Shown: in pieces, positions 50,196-57,979 of the stretch
Position numbering within the stretch: the first letter of the stretch is position 1
Layout: each line of letters starts with the position of its first letter
NCBI GenBank assembly: GCA_029883975.1
Contig: JAOUIL010000005.1
Span: 1 to 64,000 of the forward strand
Length of the DNA: 64,000 nucleotides
Direction of reading: 5' to 3'
Origin: Betaproteobacteria bacterium
Lineage (GTDB): Bacteria; Pseudomonadota; Gammaproteobacteria; Burkholderiales; SG8-39
Program-made: the position numbers and the translations under genes
The notes under the pieces: model-generated
Databases searched by the model: none
Told to the model about the DNA's origin: nothing
What the model saw: only the letters and a program-made list of their open reading frames with translations

Positions 50196-51817
50196 ATCTC
50201 CTCGGGGATCATCTTGATCGCGCCGCAGGGGCATTCGGCGACGCAGATGCCGCAGCCCTTGCAATAGTCGTAGTTGAACTGGAAGCGCTTGCCCGGTCCC
50301 AGCTTGATCACGGCGTTGTCCGGGCACACGCCGTAGCAGTTGTCGCACTCGAAGCAGTTGCCGCAGGACAGGCAGCGGCGCGCCTCATACAGCGCGTTGG
50401 TCTCGTCCAGGCCGTTCACCACCTCGTCGAAGGTGGATTGCCGCCGCACGACGTCGAGCACCGGGCGCACCGTCTTCGGCGCGTCCGCGTAGTACCAGGG
50501 GTTGAGCCGCTCGAAGGTCGCCGGCTCGTGCCTGGGCGGCGGGGCGTAGCGCGCGCCGCGCAGCCAGGCGTCGATGTGGCGCGCCGCCTTCTTGCCGTGG
50601 CCGACGGCCACGGTGACCGTGCGCTCGGCGGGCACCATGTCGCCGCCGGCGAAGATCCCCGCGCTGCCGGTCATCATGTCAGGGCCGACACGCACCACGC
50701 CGTCTTTCACCTCCAGCCCCGGCACGCCGTCAATCAGGGAAAGGTCGACGTCCTGGCCGAGCGCGAGCACCACCGAGTCGGCGGCGAGCGTCTCGAACTC
50801 GCCCGTCGGCTGCGGGCTGCCGTCGGCATCGAGCACCATCTTCTCCACCGTGATCGAGGACGCGGCGGCCTGCCTGATGGTCGAGAGCCACCTGATCAGC
50901 ACGCCTTCCTGCAGCGCTTCCTCGACCTCGAAGTCGTGCGCGGGCATCTTCTCGCGCGTGCGCCGGTAGACGATGATCGCTTCCTCGGCGCCGAGGCGCT
51001 TGGCGGTGCGCGCCACGTCGATCGCGGTGTTGCCCCCGCCGTACACCACCACGCGGCGACCGAGCAGCGGCTTGTCGGCGCCCTCCATCGAGCGCAGCAC
51101 CGACAGCGCATCGAGGATCTTCGCCGCGCTGCCGGCGGGGATGTAGGCGCGCTTGGCGATGTGCGCGCCGACCGCGAGGAATGCGGCGTCGAACGCGCCC
51201 GCGCGCATCGTCTCGCGGATGTCCGAGACCTTGGCGTTGAGCCGCAGCTCGACGCCGAGGCCGACAATGCGCCGCACCTCGGCTTCGAGCACCTCGCGCG
51301 GCAGGCGGTACTTCGGGATGCCGAAGCGCATCATGCCGCCGGCCACCGGGCCCGCCTCGTGGATGGACACCGCGTGGCCGAGGCGGGCGAGATGGTAGGC
51401 GGCCGACAGGCCGGAGGGGCCGGCGCCGACCACCAGCACGCGCTTGCCCGATGCCGGGGCCGGCGCGGTGAGTCGCCAGCCGTGGCGGATCGCCTCGTCG
51501 CCGAGGAAGCGCTCGACCGAGTTGATGCCCACAGCGGCATCGAGGTGCGCGCGGTTGCACGAGGTCTCGCACGGGTGGTAGCAGACGCGCCCCATGACCG
51601 CGGGCAGCGGGTTGTCCTGCGTGAGCAGCCGCCAGGCCGCCTCGTAGTCCCCCGATTCGGCGTGATACAGCCAGCCCTGGATGTTCTCGCCGGCGGGGCA
51701 GGCGTGGTTGCATGGCGGCAGCCGGTCGACGTACACGGGGCGCGAGGTGCGCCAGGTGCCGGTGTGGTTGGCGAGGCTCGAGCCGGGATCGAGCGTGATG
51801 GCGAAAGGCTTGCGCAT
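50192..51817 (-). CDS. FAD/NAD(P)-dependent oxidoreductase (GltD-like) with C-terminal 2x[4Fe-4S] ferredoxin domain; KOR-associated subunit
   Basis: PPCNHACPAGENIQGWLYHAESGDYEAAW; VLVVGAGPSGLSAAYHLARLGH; CLSCGNCFECDNCYGVCPDNAV...DYCKGCGICVAECPCGAIKM. Confidence 0.92.
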   Translation of the reverse strand: MRKPFAITLDPGSSLANHTGTWRTSRPVYVDRLPPCNHACPAGENIQGWLYHAESGDYEAAWRLLTQDNPLPAVMGRVCYHPCETSCNRAHLDAAVGINSVERFLGDEAIRHGWRLTAPAPASGKRVLVVGAGPSGLSAAYHLARLGHAVSIHEAGPVAGGMMRFGIPKYRLPREVLEAEVRRIVGLGVELRLNAKVSDIRETMRAGAFDAAFLAVGAHIAKRAYIPAGSAAKILDALSVLRSMEGADKPLLGRRVVVYGGGNTAIDVARTAKRLGAEEAIIVYRRTREKMPAHDFEVEEALQEGVLIRWLSTIRQAAASSITVEKMVLDADGSPQPTGEFETLAADSVVLALGQDVDLSLIDGVPGLEVKDGVVRVGPDMMTGSAGIFAGGDMVPAERTVTVAVGHGKKAARHIDAWLRGARYAPPPRHEPATFERLNPWYYADAPKTVRPVLDVVRRQSTFDEVVNGLDETNALYEARRCLSCGNCFECDNCYGVCPDNAVIKLGPGKRFQFNYDYCKGCGICVAECPCGAIKMIPEEI

Positions 51818-51820
51818 CGT

Positions 51821-52813
51821 TCAGCCGTCCACGAGCCCGTAGCGCCGGATGTTGCGGTCGGCGATTTCCTGGATGCGCGCGATCAGGTCGGCGCGCGGCG
51901 CCTTGCCGAACAGGTGCGCGAAGCGCTTCTGCGGCCTCAGGTACTCCTCGACCGGCAGCTGCCGGCGGATCTTCGACACCGAAACCACCTCGCCGCGCTC
52001 GGCCTCGAACACCGGGAACACCCCGGTTTCCTTCGCCAGACGCGCGATGCGGATCGTGTCGTGCGCCGCGTGCCCCCAGCCCAGCGGGCAGGGCACGAAG
52101 ATGTGCAGGTAGCGCGCGCCGCGGAACTCCATCGCGCGCCGCACCTTGGCCTCCAGGTCGCGCAGCTCGGCGACGGTCGCCGTCGCCACGTACGGGATGC
52201 CGTGCGCCATGGCGATCGCCGGCAGGTCCTTGCCTTGCCCGAACACGTTGCCCGGCGGCTCGCCGACCGCCATCGTCGTCGCCGTGCGCGCTGCCGCGGG
52301 CGTGGCCGAGGAGCGCTGCACGCCGGTGTTCATGTAGGCGCCGTTGTCGTAGCACAGGTAGAGCACGTCGTCGTTGCGCTCGAACATGCCCGACAGGCAG
52401 CCGAAGCCGATGTCGGTGGTGCCGCCGTCGCCGCCCTGCGCGACGACGCGAATGTCGCTGCGGCCCTTGACGCGCATCGCGGCAGCGATGCCGGTGGCCA
52501 CCGCGGCGGTGTTGCCGAACAGCGAGTGTATCCACGGCACCTGCCACGAGGTCTCCGGATAGGGAGTGGAAAACACCTCCAGGCAGCCGGTGGCATTGGC
52601 GGCGATCAGGCGCTTGCCGGTGGCTTCCATCGCGGCGTCGATCGCGTAGCGCGCGCCGAGCGCCTCGCCGCAGCCCTGGCAGGCGCGGTGCCCGGAGTTG
52701 ATCGAGTTGGTGCGCCGCATGTTCGCCTGCACCGAGCGCTCCTCGGCGGCCAGCAGGCGGTTGCCGACCGTGAAGGTGCCCGTCTGGTAGAACTTGACCG
52801 GCTGAAAGCTCAT
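51821..52813 (-). CDS. 2-oxoacid:acceptor oxidoreductase beta (TPP-binding) subunit
   Basis: SGHRACQGCGEALGARYAIDAAMEATGKRLIAANATGCLEVFSTPYPETSWQVPWIHSLFGNTAAVATGI. Confidence 0.92.
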   Translation of the reverse strand: MSFQPVKFYQTGTFTVGNRLLAAEERSVQANMRRTNSINSGHRACQGCGEALGARYAIDAAMEATGKRLIAANATGCLEVFSTPYPETSWQVPWIHSLFGNTAAVATGIAAAMRVKGRSDIRVVAQGGDGGTTDIGFGCLSGMFERNDDVLYLCYDNGAYMNTGVQRSSATPAAARTATTMAVGEPPGNVFGQGKDLPAIAMAHGIPYVATATVAELRDLEAKVRRAMEFRGARYLHIFVPCPLGWGHAAHDTIRIARLAKETGVFPVFEAERGEVVSVSKIRRQLPVEEYLRPQKRFAHLFGKAPRADLIARIQEIADRNIRRYGLVDG

Positions 52814-52829
52814 CGCGCGCGCCTTGCGT

Positions 52830-54080
52830 CTAGATGCGCGCGGCGACCACGCCGAGGTCGCGCAGCATGCCTTCGGCGATCGGGCCCGAGCGCCGCTGCT
52901 CGCGCTCGCGCGCAAGCGCGCGCTCGACCAGCGCGCCGTCGAGGTCGAGGAAGCTGAGCGGCTCGAGCGTGCCGGCGAGCGCGGCGGCGAACACGCGCGC
53001 CAGCGACGCGCGCGTGATGGAGCGCCCGCCGAGGCCGGCGATCACCGCGTGCACCGCATCCGCGCTGCCGCCGTACGACGTGCGCACGTTGGAGGTGACG
53101 ATGCCGCCCAGGCCCACCGCCAGGCTCTTCTCGATCACCACGACGCGCGTGGCGTGCGCCAGCGCCGCGCGCACCGCGGCGAGCGGCCAGGGCCGGAAGC
53201 AGGTGATGCCGAGCACGCCGATCTTCACGCCGTCGCGGCGCATCTCGTCGATCGTGTCCTTGATCGTGCCGAGCACCGAGCCCAGCGCGACGACGATCGT
53301 GTCGGCATCCTCGGTGCGGTAGCTGTGCAGCAGGCCGCCGCTGTCGCGCCCGAAGGCGCGCCGGAACTCGTCCGCCCAGCCCGGGATCAGCTCGAGCGCG
53401 CGCATCTGCTTGGCGTGCGCCAGGTAGCGCACCTCCATGAAGGCCTCGGGGCCGACCATCGCGCCGATCGACACCGGCTCGGCGGGATCGAGCACCTGCC
53501 GTGGCTCGAACGGCGGCAGCCAGGCGTCCACCTGTTCCTGCGTCGGCAGGTCCACGCGCTCGTAGGCGTGCGTGAGGATGAAGCCGTCCATGCATACCAT
53601 CACCGGCAGCGACAGCTCCTCGCCGAGGCGGAACGCCTGGATGTGCAGGTCGAGGGCCTCCTGGTTGTTCTCCGCGAACAGCTGGATCCAGCCGCAGTCG
53701 CGCTGGCTCATGGCGTCGGTGTGGTCATTCCAGATGTTGATCGGCGCGCCGATCGCGCGGTTGGCGACCGTCATCACGATCGGCAACCCCAGGCCGGAGG
53801 CGTTGAATACCGCCTCGGCCATGTACAGCAGCCCCTGGCTCGCGGTGGCGGTGTAGGCGCGCGCCCCGGCGGCCGCGGCCCCGATCGCGACCGACATGGC
53901 GGCGAACTCGGACTCGACGTTGATGAACTCGCAGCGCGCGAGCGCGCCCGACTTCACCATCTCGCCCAGCCCTTCGACGATGTGCGTCTGCGGGGAGATC
54001 GGGTACGCGCAGATCACCTCCGGGCGGCACAGGGCGACGGCCTGCGCGACGGCTTGCGAGCCTTCAATCTGCTTGAGCAT
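52830..54080 (-). CDS. 2-oxoacid:acceptor oxidoreductase alpha subunit
   Basis: MLKQIEGSQAVAQAVALCRPEVICAYPISPQTHIVEGLGEMVKSG...TATASQGLLYMAEAVFNASGLGLPIVMTVANRAIG. Confidence 0.93.
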   Translation of the reverse strand: MLKQIEGSQAVAQAVALCRPEVICAYPISPQTHIVEGLGEMVKSGALARCEFINVESEFAAMSVAIGAAAAGARAYTATASQGLLYMAEAVFNASGLGLPIVMTVANRAIGAPINIWNDHTDAMSQRDCGWIQLFAENNQEALDLHIQAFRLGEELSLPVMVCMDGFILTHAYERVDLPTQEQVDAWLPPFEPRQVLDPAEPVSIGAMVGPEAFMEVRYLAHAKQMRALELIPGWADEFRRAFGRDSGGLLHSYRTEDADTIVVALGSVLGTIKDTIDEMRRDGVKIGVLGITCFRPWPLAAVRAALAHATRVVVIEKSLAVGLGGIVTSNVRTSYGGSADAVHAVIAGLGGRSITRASLARVFAAALAGTLEPLSFLDLDGALVERALAREREQRRSGPIAEGMLRDLGVVAARI

Positions 54081-54654
54081 GGCTGGCCTCGCGCATTTCG
54101 TTGCGCACGTATTCGTAGGCGGCACGCGCGGCCGCCACGTTGCCCTCGGCAACGTCGCCCCCGAACTTCTCGCGGACTGCCGCCGCCACCGAATCGAGCG
54201 AGATGCGGCCCGACACCGCGGCGAATCCCCCCAGCAGCGCGACGTTCGGCACGGGCCTGCCCACGTGCTGCAGCGCAAGCTCGGTCGCCGGCACGGTGCA
54301 CAGGCGCTCGGCGCGCAGCGTGCGCGCGAGCTCGCCCACGCCGATCGCCTCGAAGGTGCGCGAGGTGTTGATCAGCACATAGCCGTCGCGCGCCAGGCCG
54401 CCGAACACGTCAACCTGGTGCAGCAGCGTCGGGTCCTGGATGATCAGGGCGTCGGGCTCGCGCACCGGCTCGCGCAGGCGGATCTCCTTGTCGTCGATGC
54501 GGCAGAAGGCCACTACCGGCGCGCCGGTGCGCTCGGAGCCGAAGCTGGGAAAGGCCTGCGCGTGCCGGCCCTCGAGGAACGCGGCGATGGAGAGCATCTC
54601 CGCCGCCGTCACGACACCCTGTCCGCCGCGGCCGTGGATGCGCACCTGGAACAT
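54064..54654 (-). CDS. 2-oxoacid:acceptor oxidoreductase gamma subunit
   Basis: MFQVRIHGRGGQGVVTAAEMLSIAAFLEGRHAQAFPSFGSERTGAPVVAFCRI. Confidence 0.94.
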   Translation of the reverse strand: MFQVRIHGRGGQGVVTAAEMLSIAAFLEGRHAQAFPSFGSERTGAPVVAFCRIDDKEIRLREPVREPDALIIQDPTLLHQVDVFGGLARDGYVLINTSRTFEAIGVGELARTLRAERLCTVPATELALQHVGRPVPNVALLGGFAAVSGRISLDSVAAAVREKFGGDVAEGNVAAARAAYEYVRNEMREASHAQAD

Positions 54655-54687
54655 GGGGGGATTCTGGCGAAACCGGCGGGACGTCCG

Positions 54688-54701
54688 TTGACATGCATCA
54701 A
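54688..54701. promoter_or_regulatory. FNR/CRP-family box between 2-oxoacid oxidoreductase operon and DUF2237 gene
   Basis: TTGACATGCATCAA (TTGAC-N4-ATCAA). Confidence 0.55.
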
Positions 54702-54758
54702 ATCGGCGCGTGCGCAGGCCGCAGGAGGGGGATTCGGCTATATTGCGGCGCACAGACG

Positions 54759-55130
54759 ATGAGCGAGGAAAAGAACGTCCTCGGCGGCGCGCTGATGGCC
54801 TGCAGCTACGCGCCGCTCACCGGGTACTTCCGCGACGGCAGCTGCGCCACGCACGGCGAGCAGGGCGTGGCGCACCTGGTGTGCGTCCGCGCGACGCGCG
54901 AATTCCTCGAGTTCAGCGCGGCGCGCGGCAACGATCTCGTCACGCCGCGCCCCGAGTTGCGCTTCCGCGGCCTGGCGCCCGGGGACCGCTGGTGCCTGCA
55001 CGTGCTGCGCTGGGTGGAGGCTTGGCGCGCTGGCGCCGCGCCGCAGGTGGTGCTCGAGGCGACGCACGAGGGCGTGCTGGATTACGTGCCGCTCGCCGCG
55101 CTCAAGGAGCGCGCGCTCGACCTGAACTAG
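54759..55130 (+). CDS. DUF2237 family protein
   Basis: KNVLGGALMACSYAPLTGYFRDGSCATHGEQGVAHLVCVRATREFLEFSAARGNDLVTPRPELRFRGLAPGDRWCLH. Confidence 0.88.
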   Translation: MSEEKNVLGGALMACSYAPLTGYFRDGSCATHGEQGVAHLVCVRATREFLEFSAARGNDLVTPRPELRFRGLAPGDRWCLHVLRWVEAWRAGAAPQVVLEATHEGVLDYVPLAALKERALDLN

Positions 55131-55864
55131 GCGCGCCCGCCGGCGAGCGCAGCGAGGCCGGCGCGATCCAGGATCGCAATCTGCGGGCCCGCGACTTCCA
55201 CCAGGCCGCGCGACGTGAGCTCGCGCAGCAGGCGCGACATGGTCTCCTTCTTGACGCCCAGGCGCGCCGCGATGGTCGATTTCGTGGCCGGCAGGCGCAC
55301 CACCCAGGCGCCGTTGCCGTCGGCCTGCGCCGCGCGCGAGTCCAGGTAGCAGGCGAGGCGCTGCAGGCTGCTGTGCTGCGCGCTCGCCTCGAGCTCGCCC
55401 ACCAGCAGCAGCACGCGCTCGGCAAGCGTGCGCGCCAGCGCGACGGCGAAGCCGGCATTGCGCCCCATGAGCTGCCGCACGGGCAGCGAGGGAATCGTCG
55501 CCACCACGCAGTTCGACAATGCGACGAGGTCGACCGGGCAATCGCGCTCGAGCAGCACGGCGGCAAACCCGAAGGAATCGCCCGCTTCGAGGAGGCGCGC
55601 GATCCTCTCCTCGCCGTTGTTGCTCCGCAGCGTCAGTTTTGCCGAGCCTTCGACGAGCGCGACCACTCCGGGCAGGGGCTCTCCGCGCGCGGCGATCGTC
55701 GCGCCACGGCGATACACGCGCAACTGCGAATAGCCCGCAAGTTCATCGACTTCGGGGCGCGCCAGCTGATCGAATGCCGGCAGCCGCGTGATCAGGGCCT
55801 CGAGGATCCTGCGGTCCCTGAAGGGGCGAATGGCAGTCGGGGCGCTCCGGATGCCTTGTTGCAT
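55127..55864 (-). CDS. Crp/Fnr-family transcriptional regulator without an evident N-terminal Fe-S Cys cluster
   Basis: cNMP-like sensor YSQLRVYRRGATIAARGEPLPGVVALVEGSAKL; HTH TKSTIAARLGVKKETMSRLLRELTSRGLVEV; alternative upstream start at 55906. Confidence 0.9.
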   Translation of the reverse strand: MQQGIRSAPTAIRPFRDRRILEALITRLPAFDQLARPEVDELAGYSQLRVYRRGATIAARGEPLPGVVALVEGSAKLTLRSNNGEERIARLLEAGDSFGFAAVLLERDCPVDLVALSNCVVATIPSLPVRQLMGRNAGFAVALARTLAERVLLLVGELEASAQHSSLQRLACYLDSRAAQADGNGAWVVRLPATKSTIAARLGVKKETMSRLLRELTSRGLVEVAGPQIAILDRAGLAALAGGRA

Positions 55865-55897
55865 TGCATCATGCTGACACTGTGACGGTGGAGGATG

Positions 55898-55911
55898 TTG
55901 ACGCATGTCAA
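55898..55911. promoter_or_regulatory. FNR-like box 1 in divergent regulator/cytochrome intergenic region
   Basis: TTGACGCATGTCAA. Confidence 0.55.
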
Positions 55912-55928
55912 CCGGGACCCCAGAATCG

Positions 55929-55960
55929 GGCGCGCGTTTGATCCAGGTCAAACGCGCGCC
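55929..55960. promoter_or_regulatory. FNR-like box 2 embedded in a larger perfect inverted repeat
   Basis: GGCGCGCGTTTGA-TCCAGG-TCAAACGCGCGCC (13-bp perfect arms) containing TTGATCCAGGTCAA (55938-55951). Confidence 0.65.
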
Positions 55961-56059
55961 GGCGCGTTCGAAGAATCGCGCGGGGCGCACCTTGCCATGA
56001 CCCCGCGCGCCGGGGTAGCGTTCGGCAACAAGAGCAAGACCACAGAGGAGGCCGTACCG

Positions 56060-56401
56060 ATGAAGCGCTCCGTTTCCGTCTGGTCGATGGCAGGCGTCCT
56101 GGTTGCGGGCATCTGGTCAGCGCAGGCGCTGGCGGCCCCGGACGTCGCGAAGGCCGAGTCGCTGATGAAGAAGAGCGGCTGCAACAAGTGCCATGCGCTG
56201 TCGGCCAAGAAGGAAGGCCCGCCCTACAAGGAGACCGCCGCCAAGTACAAGGGCAAGGCGGACGCCGAGCAGAAGCTCTTCACGCACCTCACGACCAATC
56301 CGAAGGTCAAGGTCGAGGGCAAGGAAGAGTTGCACGATTCGCTGAAGACCAAGAACGACGCGGACGTCAAGAACGTCGTCGAGTACATCCTGACGCGCTG
56401 A
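56060..56401 (+). CDS. monoheme class I c-type cytochrome (MtoD-like position)
   Basis: signal peptide; one CxxCH (MKKSGCNKCHALS); 113 aa. Confidence 0.9.
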   Translation: MKRSVSVWSMAGVLVAGIWSAQALAAPDVAKAESLMKKSGCNKCHALSAKKEGPPYKETAAKYKGKADAEQKLFTHLTTNPKVKVEGKEELHDSLKTKNDADVKNVVEYILTR

Positions 56402-56408
56402 CCAGGAC

Positions 56409-57008
56409 ATGCTCGGGCGCTTCTGGGGCTACCTCACCACCAAGTGCCAGACGTGCTCGCGCATCCGGCTGGGCATCGGCGTCGCGGTGGTGGCGGTGCT
56501 GGTGGCGGGCGTGCTGATGGCGGCCGGCGCCGCGGGCCTCGCCTGGACCAACACCGAGGGCTTCTGCATCGGCTGCCACGAGATGCGCGACAACGTGTAC
56601 GCCGAGTTCAAGGACACGATCCACGACAAGAACCGCTCGGGCGTGCGCGCCGTGTGCTCCGATTGCCACGTGCCGCGCGAGCCGGTGGCGATGCTCAAGC
56701 GCAAGATGGCCGCGACCTTCGAGATCTGGGGAAAGATCACCGGCGTGATCGACACCAAGGAGAAGTTCGAGAAGATGCGCCACACGATGGCGGTGCGCGA
56801 GTGGACGCGCATGAAGAAGAACAACTCGCAGGAGTGCCGCAACTGCCATCACTTCGAGGCGATGGATCCGGACAAGCAGACAGAGAAGGCCAAGGCGCGG
56901 CACGAGAAGGCGCGCGCCGAGGGCGTCACGTGCATCGACTGCCATTTCGGCATCGCGCACAACGAGCCCGACGGGCCGGGGCCGCAGGAACTGAAGCTGG
57001 CGAAGTAA
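56409..57008 (+). CDS. NapC/NirT/CymA-family tetraheme membrane c-type cytochrome (quinol dehydrogenase)
   Basis: N-terminal TM; four CxxCH: CIGCH, CSDCH, CRNCH, CIDCH; GFCIGCHEMRDNVYAEFKDTIH. Confidence 0.93.
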   Translation: MLGRFWGYLTTKCQTCSRIRLGIGVAVVAVLVAGVLMAAGAAGLAWTNTEGFCIGCHEMRDNVYAEFKDTIHDKNRSGVRAVCSDCHVPREPVAMLKRKMAATFEIWGKITGVIDTKEKFEKMRHTMAVREWTRMKKNNSQECRNCHHFEAMDPDKQTEKAKARHEKARAEGVTCIDCHFGIAHNEPDGPGPQELKLAK

Positions 57009-57028
57009 ACGGAGAGGGGAGTCGCACG

Positions 57029-57967
57029 ATGAAAAGATCGATCCTGGCGTACGCAGTGGTGCTGGTCGGATTGATGATTGCGCTCCCTGCGCAGGCGCAG
57101 GCGCCGCGCACCGACAAGGTGCTGAAGGGCGACGCGGCGTGCACGCGCTGCCACGACGAGACCGAGGAGTATCCGGTGCTCGCCATCGGCAAGACCAAGC
57201 ACGGCACCGTCGCCGACGGGCGCACGCCCACCTGCACGAACTGCCACGGCGAGAGCGATACGCACGCCAACAAGCCGGCGGATGCCAAGGAGCGGCCGAA
57301 GCCGGAGCGCATGTTCGGCAAGGCCTCGACGACGCCGATCGAGGCGCGCACCGGCGCCTGCCTTACCTGCCACCAGGGCGGCAAGCGCATTCACTGGCAG
57401 CGCAGCGAGCACGCGGCCGCCGATGTGACCTGCGCTTCCTGCCACCAGGTCCATGCGGCGCACGACGCGGCGCGCGACAAGGTAACGCAGACCGAGGTGT
57501 GCTTCACCTGCCACAAGGAGCAGCGCGCGCAGCTGCGCTGGCCGTCGCGCCACCCGATCGCCGAAGGCAAGGTGGCCTGCTCCGATTGCCACAACCCGCA
57601 CGGCTCGGCCGGCCCGAAGAACCTGGTGCGCGACACGGTGAACGACACCTGCTTCGCCTGCCACATGGAGAAGCGCGGCCCGTTCGTGCGCTCGCACGAG
57701 CCGGTGGCGGAGGACTGCACCATCTGCCACAACCCGCACGGCAGCAGCACGCCGAGCCTGCTCAAGGTGCGCGCGCCGTTCCTGTGCCAGTCGTGCCACC
57801 AGCCTTCGTCGCACCACGCGACCGTGCCCGCGGACAACGCGGTCGGGGGCGCCAATCCGAGCACCGCGCAGGCCGTCATCATGGCGCGCGGGTGCCTGAA
57901 CTGCCACACGCAGATCCACGGCAGCAACAACGCGGCCGACGGCAGCGGCCGCGGGTTCCGTCGCTGA
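57029..57967 (+). CDS. periplasmic decaheme c-type cytochrome, MtrA/DmsE/MtoA/PioA family
   Basis: ten CxxCH motifs: CTRCH CTNCH CLTCH CASCH CFTCH CSDCH CFACH CTICH CQSCH CLNCH; signal peptide; 312 aa. Confidence 0.95.
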   Translation: MKRSILAYAVVLVGLMIALPAQAQAPRTDKVLKGDAACTRCHDETEEYPVLAIGKTKHGTVADGRTPTCTNCHGESDTHANKPADAKERPKPERMFGKASTTPIEARTGACLTCHQGGKRIHWQRSEHAAADVTCASCHQVHAAHDAARDKVTQTEVCFTCHKEQRAQLRWPSRHPIAEGKVACSDCHNPHGSAGPKNLVRDTVNDTCFACHMEKRGPFVRSHEPVAEDCTICHNPHGSSTPSLLKVRAPFLCQSCHQPSSHHATVPADNAVGGANPSTAQAVIMARGCLNCHTQIHGSNNAADGSGRGFRR

Positions 57968-57979
57968 ATGGGGGACAAG

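Noticed and set aside
55864-55906. Upstream ATG (55906) as start of the Crp/Fnr regulator
   Set aside because: It would place FNR-like box 1 over the start codon and add a non-family leader (MRQHPPPSQCQHDA); the MQQG start at 55864 is preferred but not proven.
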